Source of the DNA: Larus michahellis
Taxonomy: Eukaryota > Chordata > Aves > Charadriiformes > Laridae
Assembly: GCF_964199755.1 (NCBI RefSeq)
Contig: NC_133910.1
Coordinates: forward strand, 4,238,501-4,302,500
Length of the DNA stretch: 64,000 nucleotides
Direction of reading: 5' to 3'
The notes under the pieces are model-generated. The model saw nothing but the letters and a program-made list of their open reading frames with translations. It did no database searches and was not told the DNA's origin. Position numbers and translations under genes: made by a program. Of the stretch, positions 47,301 through 55,277 are shown piece by piece (position 1 is the stretch's first letter; each line of letters begins with the position of its first letter).

Positions 47301-47551
47301 CCCCCCCCAGCCCCCCTCCGCTCCTGGGACCCCCAGCACCCCCCCACGAGGGTCTGTGGGCAGCAGGGAGGGGAGGACTCACCCCACGGTGGGCTCCCAG
47401 CAGCCTCCCCCAGGCCGATGACCCCATCCTCATCCATCCGCCTTCCAAAGTCGTCCTCTTCCTCCTCCTCCTCCTCCTCCTCCTCCTCCTCTCCCTCCCA
47501 GCGCGTCAGCTCTGTTTGTGTCCAGCGCAGCCATGGTGCCGGGCTGGCCAT
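38095..47551 (-). CDS. AKNA: AKNA (AT-hook-containing transcription factor / centrosomal microtubule organiser), complete gene
   Basis: Twenty-one coding exons joined in consistent phase give 1324 residues (human about 1439). Conserved blocks in order: start MASPAPWLRW; poly-Glu tract (about 20-31); YGRGRLNHPLPDLSKV; FKSPAEIVREVLLSSGEG; the AKNA core DDYHKLLTKYAEAENTIDQL; VESFEGWMRAG with RFRKLKDAQDALERAYLRAR; GEIFHLGLRLEELKER; SPETDSGFVGSEASRVSP; RDQAIRALRDEVWRLRRRLE; VTFRGQYTG; two Cys-x2-Cys pairs; and the C-terminus ending RHLRGSCLF. The family acts at subdistal appendages of the mother centriole, recruiting gamma-TuRC and retaining microtubules, and was first described as an AT-hook regulator of CD40/CD40L. 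The RGRP AT-hook core is not seen here. One donor is GC. Bounded by WHRN (same strand, upstream) and STXBP1 (convergent). Confidence 0.95.
38713..38878 (-). CDS. AKNA: AKNA exon 20 (residues 1176-1230)
   Basis: Encodes AERGPGGTSPPSSHVRPRAE and a Pro/Val-rich stretch, GVWYLVASPGATPAIGCLAP then VPLVPYAPPL, matching human GLWYLATAPP...VPIMPYPP. A shorter model starting at 38844 is excluded by phase. Confidence 0.9.
39098..39184 (-). CDS. AKNA: AKNA exon 19 (residues 1147-1175), second cysteine pair
   Basis: Encodes GDATRPPRHSTPRRTCCPTC then HTPTGAPAS, aligning with human LQCPLCGQVGSPPEADG. Acceptor is cgggcag and donor g|gtgaca. The intron upstream carries the decoy-acceptor minisatellite. Confidence 0.85.
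39251..39880. repeat. G/A-rich minisatellite in AKNA intron 18
   Basis: About 630 bases of degenerate units of the type ggggtctgcaaaaaggggg, 15-22 bases long. Read on the AKNA sense strand, the unit is ccccctttttgcagaccccc, i.e. pyrimidine tract plus CAG. About twenty units keep the intact tgcaga core. The array ends about 65 bases upstream of the true exon-19 acceptor. Confidence 0.93.
40228..40329 (-). CDS. AKNA: AKNA exon 18 (residues 1113-1146), first cysteine pair
   Basis: Encodes GTRYPVGTPRAPPAPQEEPG then APGCPRCHGNGTPS, matching human TGHEYHVLSPKAV...CPHC. Acceptor is ttttggcag and donor g|gtgagt. Confidence 0.87.
40414..40572 (-). CDS. AKNA: AKNA exon 17 (residues 1060-1112)
   Basis: Encodes NLGHGPSGSHHASVSSAAAS through to the conserved GAVTFRGQYT (human DRVTFRGQYTG). 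The Ser-rich region corresponds to the human LSLSSESELPSL segment. Confidence 0.92.
40737..40840 (-). CDS. AKNA: AKNA exon 16 (residues 1025-1059)
   Basis: Encodes GEPSPPARGRVTPRVAPTRR then GRSASLPRDRPALDL (human RARSSSVPREVLRLSL). The RGRV here is the nearest thing to an AT-hook core, and its proline is missing. Confidence 0.9.
41096..41269 (-). CDS. AKNA: AKNA exon 15 (residues 967-1024)
   Basis: Encodes (R)DQAIRALRDEVWRLRRRLEE SLHRS and a Pro/Ser-rich tail. It aligns with human RDQAICELQEEVSRLRLRLEDSL, a heptad-like coiled coil. Donor is gg|gtaggt. Confidence 0.92.
41680..41857 (-). CDS. AKNA: AKNA exon 14 (residues 908-966)
   Basis: Encodes TPAHMDSEAEGRSCTSTGGR and LASPTASPETPSPTPLS, ending LGSRLER. 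Ser/Thr-Pro-rich, likely disordered and poorly conserved; accepted because both splice sites and phase fit the flanking exons. Confidence 0.8.
42085..42338 (-). CDS. AKNA: AKNA exon 13 (residues 823-907)
   Basis: Encodes GTPGSPGPSIPVPTTLCPPR through SSSPPRWAESAGSEAG and an acidic DGDGDGSDGDGS end. That end is made by GACGGT/GACGGC repeats visible on the + strand as gtcaccgtcactgccgtcac. Low conservation; phase and sites agree. Confidence 0.82.
42567..42673 (-). CDS. AKNA: AKNA exon 12 (residues 788-822)
   Basis: Encodes EQRIVSPETDSGFVGSEASR then VSPPVHTPEHRPPGT. The SPETDSGFVGSE motif is a hallmark of AKNA. Acceptor is cccctgcag. Confidence 0.95.
42772..42979 (-). CDS. AKNA: AKNA exon 11 (residues 718-787)
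   Basis: Encodes LHPSERRATLLPPEELPWPG through SSGVGSSATQHRPRK. Proline/serine-rich and weakly conserved. Donor is aag|gtgagt. Confidence 0.87.
43174..43347 (-). CDS. AKNA: AKNA exon 10 (residues 660-717)
   Basis: Encodes (Q)YKHFKSLPESLSLEQLSVAE then acidic EEADGPAAGDSG. It aligns with human RYLSVKSLPEAMRM followed by an acidic stretch. Confidence 0.9.
43444..43571 (-). CDS. AKNA: AKNA exon 9 (residues 618-659)
   Basis: Encodes SPALTEGPRGTAGDNEAVTG then GLSRRLWHKQLQVEEDFGDL, corresponding to human LARLRHKELQMEQVYHGLM. Donor is ca|gtgagt. Confidence 0.9.
43704..43866 (-). CDS. AKNA: AKNA exon 8 (residues 563-617)
   Basis: Encodes (R)AVEGEIFHLGLRLEELKERL then a Pro-rich run. Human has LEAEIYRLGSCLEELKEHI, a clear match. 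Confidence 0.93.
43960..44060 (-). CDS. AKNA: AKNA exon 7 (residues 530-562)
   Basis: Encodes RFRKLKDAQDALERAYLRAR and HQHPGASGDFDPD, matching human GFQRLKAAHAALEEEYLKAC...RFDPRR. Donor is cg|gtaagt. Confidence 0.94.
44157..44216 (-). CDS. AKNA: AKNA exon 6 (residues 510-529)
   Basis: Sixty bases encoding VESFEGWMRAGSPAPQEQLQ, aligning with human VESFERLIQAGRLMPQDQVK. Phase 0 at both ends. Confidence 0.94.
44300..44457 (-). CDS. AKNA: AKNA exon 5 (residues 457-509), CR1-abutting acceptor and GC donor
   Basis: Encodes APALGPPDRAGSLQPPSPPP through LTRTLVGQTHKLQAQ; only the last part resembles human QASQFLAK before VESFE. The acceptor ttcttacag (ending 44458) lies 4-5 bases past the 3' end of a sense CR1. 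The donor is cag|gcaagc, a GC-AG intron. The 158-base length is what phase demands. An alternative in-phase acceptor ending at 44437 (ccaccag) would drop seven residues. The exon adds a Cys cluster, CPTCPGLCRC, that I do not recall from human AKNA. Confidence 0.78.
44463..44897 (-). mobile_element. CR1 LINE fragment in AKNA intron 4
   Basis: The + strand starts agaatcatagaatggtttgg, so the element reads in the AKNA sense direction and its 3' terminal ATTCTATGATTCT lies immediately before the exon-5 acceptor. Its 5'-truncated end is near 44897. Confidence 0.95.
45025..45175 (-). CDS. AKNA: AKNA exon 4 (residues 407-456)
   Basis: Encodes VSLYADPPQPSRSLSVGTVG through MALSIPQARTAAFS. Human has VNLFSDPPQPNHSIHTGMVP...LSFTIPQPRSAEW. 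Donor is g|gtgggt. Confidence 0.93.
45636..45710 (-). CDS. AKNA: AKNA exon 3 (residues 382-406), core AKNA motif
   Basis: Twenty-five codons, DDYHKLLTKYAEAENTIDQL plus RLGAR, nearly identical to human EDYHRLLTKYAEAENTIDQLRLGAK. This is the most diagnostic exon of the gene. Confidence 0.98.
46282..47255 (-). CDS. AKNA: AKNA exon 2 (residues 57-381)
   Basis: A 974-base exon. Acidic start (GDGEDLEEGSPAEEG), long disordered Ser/Pro/Gly region, then YGRGRLNHPLPDLSKVEARV, the DQSYRPPRGR block, FKSPAEIVREVLLSSGEG and PQEFRSPRQATQLVQQLQ leading into the coiled core of exon 3. The last third is strongly conserved with human. Confidence 0.95.
47383..47551 (-). CDS. AKNA: AKNA exon 1, coding part (residues 1-56)
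   Basis: The start ATG (47551-47549) sits in ggccatggcc, a good Kozak context, and gives MASPAPWLRWTQTE, resembling human MASSETEIRWAEPG. A Glu run from GAG repeats follows (47458-47492). The same frame stays open upstream, so an N-terminal extension cannot be excluded. Donor is g|gtgagt. Confidence 0.82.
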
Positions 47552-47599
47552 GGCCTGCGGGCACCGCGTCCCTGTCACTTGCGCCGCTTCATGGCCCAG

Positions 47600-47630
<31 letters not shown>

Positions 47631-47694
47631 AGCGGGCTGGGGACCTCCTTGTCACGAATGTAGGTCACATCATCGCCGCCGCGTCCTGGGGGGG
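47552..47694 (-). promoter_or_regulatory. AKNA: AKNA 5' UTR part of first coding exon, with two short uORFs and a (GCC)n tract
   Basis: Upstream of the start there is a strong acceptor (ccctctgcctcag, ending 47695), so a separate non-coding first exon is likely. Between it and the start lie two minimal uORFs on the - strand (ATGATGTGA near 47673 and ATG-AAG-CGG-CGC-AAG-TGA near 47593) and a GCC triplet run (about 47600-47624). These would be expected to lower translation. Confidence 0.55.
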
Positions 47695-49817
47695 CTGAGG
47701 CAGAGGGAGGGATGCTCAGTGGGACACAGCGGGCTCTGTTCGAGGTGTCCCTGTCCATCCCTCCCCTCCACTGCCAGGGCTTCCCCTCTCCCCCAGACCC
47801 TGGGGACAAGAGCAGTCCCCCCATGACGGGGGGGTGACATCCTCGGGCCACCCCCCACCCTGTGTCCCACCATCAGCACCACAAAGCCAGAGCTGCTGCA
47901 TCCCCCATGGCCCCCAAGGTCCCTGTGGAAAGGAGCCCCCCAGGGACACCCTAAAAGGCTTTTTGCCCCTGGGGTGGCACCGGGTGACACGCAGACCATG
48001 CTGGCACCCTCTGGACGTCACCCCAGCCAGGCAGCCACAGCCTGGGGACCGTCAGCGGTGCCATCACGGTGCAGGACAGTGCCGGGGGAGGCAGGAGCAC
48101 CCCGAGGCCCCTCTGGCTCTGGGGGGCTGACAGCGAGAGGGATCACAGCAGAGGCCCGGCACACTCATTTCATTGATGACCGCAAAGCAGGAGCTCACCC
48201 TCACCCCTCTCCTCCATGTGCCTGGATTCCCAGAGCCGCAGCGGCAGCTCGAGAGGCGCCGGATGCCGAAAACCCAACCGCAGGGCCGGTAGCAAGAAAG
48301 GCCCACGGGGTTTTCCCAGCAACGTCCCCTCAGCTGGATTTGAGCCCCCGCAACCCAATTTGGGCCACAGGGGGCTGCTGGAGGCGGCAGCTGCCCCGGT
48401 CCCGGTGGCTGGTACCGAGCACCGCGTGGCATCCCCCGCGGCCACCCCGCAGCATCCCCAACCCAACGCCGGAGCACGGAGGAGCAACCAGCCCCACCAG
48501 GGATGCACTCACCCCCTACCAGCATCCCTGCGACATCTCCATCACCGCCACCCCGCTGGGGGTCCCCGAGGCACCATCCCTCCGAGCGCCCCAAAACCTT
48601 CCTGCGCCTGCGGGGCAGCCGGGCTTTTGCAGAAGTAGGAAACGATGCTCGGGGTGCTTCCTGCAACTTTGCAGGCGGCCGCAAATTTTTTAACCCCATC
48701 AGGCCCTGGGCGGCGGGGGCCGAACCTTCCTCCGGCGCCGCTTTTCATCGAAACCTTTATTTTTTTTTAATCCGGTTCGGAGCAAAACGGCGAAGCTAAA
48801 CCAAGGGGGATCCCTGGGACCATCAGCAGCTGCAGCTTCCAAAAGATAGCAGGATGAGGGTCTTCCAGGAGGACGAGCAGCCCCAAAATTCAGCCGCGCG
48901 GCCGCAAAATTCAGCCAGGCAGACCACCCTCCTTGGAAATCCGGGATATGGGCTTTGCCCATATCCCGGATTTCCAAGGGGGGTGGTCTGCCTGATGCCC
49001 ACCCTGAGGTGCTGCTCGCAGCCATAACCAGACACCATGGAGCATCCTGGCACATTTGCTGGCAGGCAATTAATCCAGCTCGTTACCGTGTAATTAGCGG
49101 CACGCGGAAGAGAGTTTCCACGAGCTGCCGGCTGCTAACGAAGCCACGGCAGGATCCGTGCGGTGGGTGTGTTTAGCCGGAGGGTGCCGCTGGCCGGGGG
49201 ATGGCGGTGACGCAAAAGTACGGCACCCAAATGCTCCGGGAAAAGTCCTCTAACCCAGCTCCCAAGTCTCAGATCTGCAAATTCTTTGGCTTAAATCCTG
49301 CTGTTAGTGGGTTTTTTGGGGTTATTTTCTGGTGCCACCCGGCATCAAGCTCCTCGGGCATCATCTTTGCACCGTCATCCTCGCTCCCAGCCCTGCCTGC
49401 ATCCTTAGGGCTTTATGGGCAGGGAACAAACCCCGAACAAACCCCAAAGCGTCCCTTAGGGTGTTGCGAACCTCCCGGGGAGTTTGCAGGAGGTTTTTCC
49501 CCTTACATCAACCAGGAAAATCCACTTTCTGCACCTGGAGATGCTCCACAGCTTCTCCTGCCCCCAGGGAGGATGGGGTTGCCCATGGGATGCTTCCGGC
49601 TCTGTGGCTTCTCAAAGCGGCTAAAGAGCGATTTTGGCTTTAGCCCCTTTCCAAGTGGGGTGTTCCCAGCCCCGTGCCCTGGCCCACAGCCTGGCCTGGA
49701 GAAGCAGCCCACCAAAACGTCCCCCCGGTCCGCCTCGAGCCCCGCAGCATCCCCGAGAGACGAGGAGCCCCAGACACCAGCCCCGGGGGGGTCCCAGCGA
49801 GTGGGTGGTGGTGAAAG
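47695..49817. other. Sequence upstream of the AKNA coding exons
   Basis: Candidate AKNA 5' intron or intergenic DNA. No coding exon recognised. It includes the first hairpin at 48916-48994. Confidence 0.5.
48916..48994. repeat. Near-perfect inverted repeat, 38-bp arms, 3-base loop
   Basis: Arms 48916-48953 and 48957-48994 pair throughout except one T/G position (48930/48980). The loop is ttt. The core reads gatatgggc-ttt-gcccatatc. Confidence 0.97.
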
Positions 49818-50350
49818 GAATCACAGAACCACAGAGTCGCCCAGGTCGGAAGGGACCTTTCGGATCATCGAGTCCAACCATCAACCTAACGCTGACAAAA
49901 CCCGTCACTAACCCATATCTCTGAGCTCTGTGTCTGCCCGTCTGTTAAACACCTCCAGGGACGGTGCCTCAACCCCTTCCCTGGGCAGCCTGTTCCAGCG
50001 CTTAATAACCCTTTCAGTGTGAAAATTTTCCCTGATATCCAATCTAACCACCTAGCGCAACTTGAGGCCGTTTCCCCTTGTCCCATCGCCTGTTCCCTGG
50101 GAGCAGAGACCGACCCCCCCTGGCTACCCCCTCCTTTCAGGGGGTTGTAGAGAGCGAGAAGGTCTTCCCTCAGCCTCCTCTTCTCCAGGCTGAACACCCC
50201 CAGCTCCCTCAGCCGCTCCTCACCAGACTCCTGCTCCAGACCCCTCACCAGCTCCGTTGCCCTTCTCTGGACCCGCTCCAGCACCTCAGTGTCTTTCTTG
50301 GAGTGAGGGGCCCAAGAGGACCCCCCTGTGGCTCCTCTTGTCTGGGGGCA
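49818..50350 (-). mobile_element. CR1 LINE fragment, older-type subfamily
   Basis: The + strand starts ggaatcacagaaccacagag and carries gggacctttcggatcatcga. It differs from the common copies but matches the subfamily of the copy at 56.6-57.0 kb (shared ccctcctttcagggggttgt / its complement). Confidence 0.92.
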
Positions 50351-50646
50351 AAGAGGGTTAAAAACACTTTCTAGGGGGATTTGTCGGATGTCCCCCCGGC
50401 CCTGCCCGAGCGGCAGCGCCCCGGGGTGCAGCAGCCGCAGCCTGCAGGACCCGCTGGCAAATCCAGCCGCGTTCGTTCGTCGCTTGCCCAGAAAGTCCCT
50501 CCACCGACGGTCACAGCAGTAAGAGAGAAAAATCTGGGATTCCACCCCCCCGCCCCGGCCTTTAAATGAGTTGAGAGGCACAGAAAAGCTCGGGAAATGA
50601 TGTGGCTACGTACTCAGGAACCACAAAGCAAACGCAAACAATCCCA

Positions 50647-50728
50647 TATGTGTATAAATATATATATATTATATATAATAATGTATAAATATATATATAT
50701 AGTGTGTGTATATATGTGTGTGTATAAA
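50647..50728. repeat. AT-rich (TA/TG)n microsatellite
   Basis: Runs of atatat and tgtgtgta between aatcccatatgtg and aaatacatattt. Confidence 0.85.
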
Positions 50729-51438
50729 TACATATTTTTTCTTCTTTTTTTTTTTTTTTAAATCTTGCTCTTTGAACGCCAGGATTTTGCAACGGAGTCA
50801 GCGGAGAAAAGGGATGAAAAGAAATTTAAAAGCCTCAGCTAGAAAATGCCTGGAACGCCTGAATTACACTCTGCTGAGACCCCCAGCCCCTTTACCCCCC
50901 CCCCCACCTCTTTGCCTCCTCACCAGGGGGTGTCCCACGTTATGCTTCGGGGTTGGAGGTGTTGGGGTGAGGGAGGGGATGCTCAGGGCGGTGATGAGTG
51001 CTGCCAGGTCTCTGCCTGTCTCCACCCTCAGCTCCTCATCTCTGACACCCCCCCCGCCCTCCCCAGCCACAGCGATCCCATCCCTGTGTCCTCCCACCCC
51101 CCCCCCCCCCCCCCCGCCCACCAAACCCCCGTGGGACAGAGCGGAGGCGGGAGGCTGAGACCGCCCAACTCATCGCACGCGTGTTGAGGCAGAGGAAAAG
51201 CGGCGCAGTGAGGCCCTTTCGGGTTTTATCCGCGGTGACAGCGGAGGAGAGATGCCACATCCCCCCGCCCCGGGGCTCGCTCGGTGACATGGAAGGTGGG
51301 GGGGGGCAGCGGGGCGGGGGGGACACACACGGGGCCGCTGTCGCTCTGCCTTCGCTGCCTCATCGACCCACGAAGATGATGTTCCCCAAGCGATGGGGAG
51401 TTACCCTCCCTGTACCCCAAAATAAAACAGCCATCCTT

Positions 51439-51536
51439 TGCCCGGGAGGGGGGGTTAAAGCCCCCCCTGCGTCCCAGACGGGCACATTCGTGCCCGTCTG
51501 GGACGCAGGGGGGGCTTTAACCCTCCCTCCCGGGCA
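51439..51536. repeat. Near-perfect inverted repeat, 47-bp arms, 4-base loop
   Basis: Arms 51439-51485 and 51490-51536 pair at all but one position (G/T at 51451/51524). The loop is attc. The core reads gacgggcac-attc-gtgcccgtc. Confidence 0.97.
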
Positions 51537-51927
51537 GAGGACAGATATTTTATTTTCCTAAACCTGATGTCCAAGAGGTTTCACCCGCATCCCCCCAGGG
51601 ATCTACACCCCAGCCCCCGCCTCCAGAGCCCTCCCTGCAGCTGGGGACCCCCCCCGCCCCAGAATTTTTTCTTTCAGCTAAAAAGCCCGGCAGCCCAGGG
51701 CTCGGCAGATAAAAATATACCTTTTTTCTGCTCGAGCGTGAAAAAAAACCCCGCAAGCAGGGTCTGAGGTTTCATCCTGGTGGCCAGCAAGGGGCGGGGG
51801 GGGCTCGGGAGGGCTAGTTTTTAGGGGAATGCGGGTCTCTCGCAGCTTCCCCGCTTTCCCCTTCCCCTCTTCGGCTCGTCTTTTCATCCAAACCCCTCGC
51901 AAGATCGGCGCTGCCATCCGAAAACCT

Positions 51928-51930
<3 letters not shown>

Positions 51931-51958
<28 letters not shown>

Positions 51959-52081
51959 GGGGTGGGGGGGTTGTGTGCGTGTGCGCGGTTTGAAGGAGGC
52001 CAGAAGAACAGCCTGGGGCTGAAACTTGGCAAGAGGCTTCTGCACTCCAGGAGGGAGGAATTCCTGGTTTATAAACCCCTT

Positions 52082-52110
<29 letters not shown>
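51931..52110. repeat. Two poly-T tracts about 150 bases apart
   Basis: T-runs of 28 bases each at 51931-51958 and 52083-52110 flank about 124 bases of unique sequence. They could be poly(A) ends of antisense retrocopies or plain slippage. No source gene is recognised in the sequence between or beside them. Confidence 0.8.
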
Positions 52111-52115
<5 letters not shown>

Positions 52116-53199
52116 CCCAGAGAGTCCCATTTCATGAGCGTGAAAGAGGGCAGAGAAGCGGAAACGCTGCTTTCTTGCTTCCCACTATTTCCCATTAAAA
52201 CAAGGGAGAAACCACCATAGCGAGGAAGAGCCCGACAAACCCCTCCTCGTCCTCCGAAAACACACCCCCCTCCTACCAGCGTTCTAAAACCCACCCGTCC
52301 CCCCAGTTCCTCTGCCCGGAGGGGTCACGTCCCCCCTCGCAGGTCCCCCACATGGGCACATCCCCATGGAGAGGTACAGAAACCCCGTGGAAATGGCATC
52401 TCTCCATCACTCGCACCGAAGCGAAGCCCCGCGGAGGGAGAAGGAGCTGCTCCGGTGGCCGCTTTCCTGCCTCCTCCCCGGCACATGAACCCTCCTTCCC
52501 TGGACGCAGGGCCCTGTCCTCCCTGGGGACGGCCTTGTCCCCTTGTCACCGTGCCCCGGAAAGCTGCGCATTTCCACCCCGGGGCTGAACCCCAATGTGC
52601 CGGGGGGAGCCGGGGGCTGCCGATGGCCGTAATGCCGGCCAAGGGCGGCCTTAATCCCCGTCTGGAGAGAGCTGCCACCGCCACCGAGCCGGTGGCACGG
52701 AGATCCCTTATTAGCAGAGGACAGGGAGAGGCGGCGGGGGATGCGGGGGGGCCCTGAGCAAACGGGAACATGTGATGGGGTTAACGAGCAACGGGATGGA
52801 TCCGGGTAAACAGAGCATCCACCGCTATGTTCTCCGGGGAGTCCTTAAAACACGCGTGTCTGGGGCGCTTCGGAGGAGTGCTGGGGAGTGAGGGAAACCT
52901 GCGACCCCCCCCCCCGGCACCCACTGGCTGCAGGGAACTGACTGTAAGGGTGAGCTCACGGCTGCCCTTTAAATAAAACAAGGAACTGAAGTTGAAGGCA
53001 GCCCGCGCAACTTCCTCAGAGCAGCCGCAGGCAGCGGCAGGGCCTCGCGTCCCGCAACCTCCGGGCGAGCCCCGGCCTTGGCTTCGTGTCCCCCTCGGTG
53101 GCCTCGGCCACGCCAGCCTGATGAAACCCTCCTGAAATCCTCTGGCACAAGCCGGAGGATTGATTCGGGCCCGGATGGGGACAAACCGCCGGAATAAGG

Positions 53200-54110
53200 A
53201 AAGTTATGAGAAGTTTCCTCGGGGCGGTGAAGGCGGTGGCGGCGTGGGGTGGCGTGGGGTGGCATGGGACGGCATGGGCAGGACAGGGATTGGCGACAAG
53301 CGACGCAGCGGCGTGTCCCCCACCCTCCCGCAGCATCCCCTCGGCTGCGGGGACCCCAGCGGGGCAGGCATCCCCTCCTCTGCCCCGGGACCCCAACCGG
53401 CTCCCAGCTGCCACCCACAGCCGGGCTCAGCAGCGCCGGGGGGTGCTGCCTGCAGCCCCCGGGATGGGTCCATCCCCGCGGGCCCCCAGCTGCGCATCCA
53501 GCTGTGCATCCAGCGGTGCCCCCGGGGCCCTGTCCCTCCCTCCAGCTGCAGCGGGCGGCTCGCAGGGAGCAGCCGCGCCGCGCTGTCCCCACGCCCTGAG
53601 CCGGCCCCGGACACCGCCCCGGGGCACAGCTTGGGGAGGGGGGACACACCTGTCCCGGGAGCACCGCTGGGGACACACACGCACATCTGTCCCGAGAGCA
53701 CCGCTGCAGGGGACTCCCCGCCCCCCGCACGCAACAGCTGCCCCGCGGCCGCTGCCCACCTGCAAGGAGGGCCCGGCCAGACCCTCTTCGCCCGGCGCTG
53801 GGCGGCCCCGGTCCGCTCCCGATCCTGGTGCTGGTCCCGATCCCGGCCCCGCTCCCGATCCCGATCCCGCTCCCGGCGCCGCTCCCGGCCCGGCCCCGCC
53901 GGACAATAGCGCGCGCCGCCGGCGGCGGGGGGCGGGGCCCGCGCCCTCATTTGCATCCCCGCCGCTTCCCGCCAATCCGCGCGCGCCGCCGCGCCGGGAG
54001 CGGACGGTCGTTAGCATCAAGCCAGCCCTCCCCGCCCTATTCGCATAGCCCGCGGCGGGCGGCCAATCAGAGCCGCGGAGGGTGGTGCTCATTGTCATAA
54101 TTTATGCAGG
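53200..54110 (-). promoter_or_regulatory. AKNA: CpG island; candidate AKNA promoter
   Basis: A compact CpG-dense island with two CCAAT/ATTGG boxes (about 53974 and 54062) and an octamer ATGCAAAT on the - strand (53956-53949). It lies 6 kb upstream of the AKNA coding exons with no other gene between. On the - strand a donor-like tgcag|gtgggc occurs at 53760, so a non-coding first exon ending there could join the acceptor at 47695. An octamer would suit the known lymphoid expression of AKNA. Promoter identity and direction are inferred. Confidence 0.45.
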
Positions 54111-54144
54111 GAAGGCACCCCCTGGTGGGGCGGAACGGGACCGC

Positions 54145-54236
54145 CGGGGCCGGGGCCGGGGCCGGGGCCGGGGCCGGGGCCGGGGCCGGGGCCGGGGCCG
54201 GGGCCGGGGCCGGGGCCGGGGCCGGGGCCGGGGCCG
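54145..54236. repeat. (GGGGCC)n hexanucleotide tract
   Basis: About 15 uninterrupted copies of GGGGCC on the + strand, the same unit as the C9orf72 repeat. It lies at the upstream edge of the CpG island and can form G-quadruplexes. Every frame is open and codes dipeptides (Gly-Ala, Gly-Arg or Pro-Ala, Gly-Pro). Confidence 0.97.
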
Positions 54237-54536
54237 GGAACGGGAACGGGAACGGGAACGGGAACGGGAACGGGATCGGATGGGACGGGGACGGGGACGG
54301 GACGGGATAGGGATAGATCAGGATGGGGACAGATGGGGATGGGGATAGGAATAGATAGGGATGGGGATAGATGGGGATGGGATGGGGATGGGCGTGGGAT
54401 GGGGATGGGGATAGAGATGGGATGGGGATGGGGATAGATGGGGATGGAGACAGGGATGGCGATGGATGGGGATGGAGACGGGGATGGGTGGAGACGGATG
54501 GGGACAGGGATGGATGGGGATGGGATGGGGATGGTG
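54237..54536. repeat. (GGGAAC)n then (GGGGAT/GGGATA)n degenerate repeat
   Basis: Follows the GGGGCC tract directly: about seven GGGAAC units, then GGGGAC and long GGGGAT/AGAT-type units up to about 54536. This looks like stepwise divergence of one hexamer array. Confidence 0.93.
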
Positions 54537-54689
54537 GACCTCCTCTCTGCGGATGGGTCAGTTTTGCCCATGGCCACCGCACCCCTACCTGCCCTGCTGG
54601 TACTGGGGTGCCCCACAGGCATCCCTGCCCCTCATCTCCCTACCCAACCCCCTGCCCCAGCCCCCAGGAAACCCCCACAAACCCATCCT

Positions 54690-55277
54690 TTTTCTAACCT
54701 GATAGATTTATTGAAAAATTAAAAGCACAAGCTCTGTATATATAAATACGACGATGCTGCCAGCAATTTACAAGGCCTCCGGTTGCTCTCTCCGCATCCC
54801 CACCCGTGGCCCATCCCACCTGCCCGGGCACAGGGGCCAGCGCCCAAGGGAGCAGCGACCACCCGAAAACCCCTCCAGCCTGAGCCACGGGCCCACCTTC
54901 CTCTGCGTGTGGCACTCAAATGACAGCGGGGACACCCAGACCTCCGCCACCCTCCCACCCCGCTCCCCAGCGTGGCCGAGGGGGGAGAGGGTGTCCCCAG
55001 AGGGCAGCCCCCCCACCCCAGAGAGGACAGGGATGAAGACTTTAAGGGACGCGCGCTGAGTTCTGCCCGTTCTCAGCCTGCCCTACCCAGGCAGTGAGAG
55101 TCTGCGGTGGGTGGGGGGGACATCTGGGGACGAGATGGGGGTGTCTGTACGTGCAGGGTAGCGCAGTGGGCGAGGGTTCTGCGTGGTGGGATGCTGCTTT
55201 CCCACCTCGGCGCTGCCTTTCATCCCCGTTCGGGTACTCCCCCTCCCAAGCCACGCTCCCAAAACCCAGTCGGGTTC
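54690..55277 (-). other. WHRN: WHRN 3' UTR
   Basis: From the stop codon (55280-55278) to just past the poly(A) signal at 54712-54707, about 590 bases. Nothing else coding is seen. Confidence 0.82.
54707..54712 (-). terminator. WHRN: WHRN polyadenylation signal (AATAAA on - strand)
   Basis: tttatt on the + strand within tagatttattgaaaaat, 0.57 kb past the stop codon; cleavage expected around 54690. Confidence 0.8.

Larger units (their letters stand above)
50351..53199. other. Intergenic DNA between AKNA and WHRN
   Basis: No gene recognised. AT/TATA microsatellite at about 50647-50728, C- and T-runs, the hairpin at 51439-51536 and twin poly-T tracts. Confidence 0.5.

Noticed and set aside
51931-52110. 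Processed pseudogene signalled by the twin poly-T tracts
   Set aside because: No recognisable source gene or target-site duplication next to either tract; slippage is simpler.
54082-54348. Arg-Gly and Gly-Ala repeat open frames
   Set aside because: Products of the GGGGCC/GGGAAC arrays; no evidence of a gene, although flagged as potential repeat peptides.
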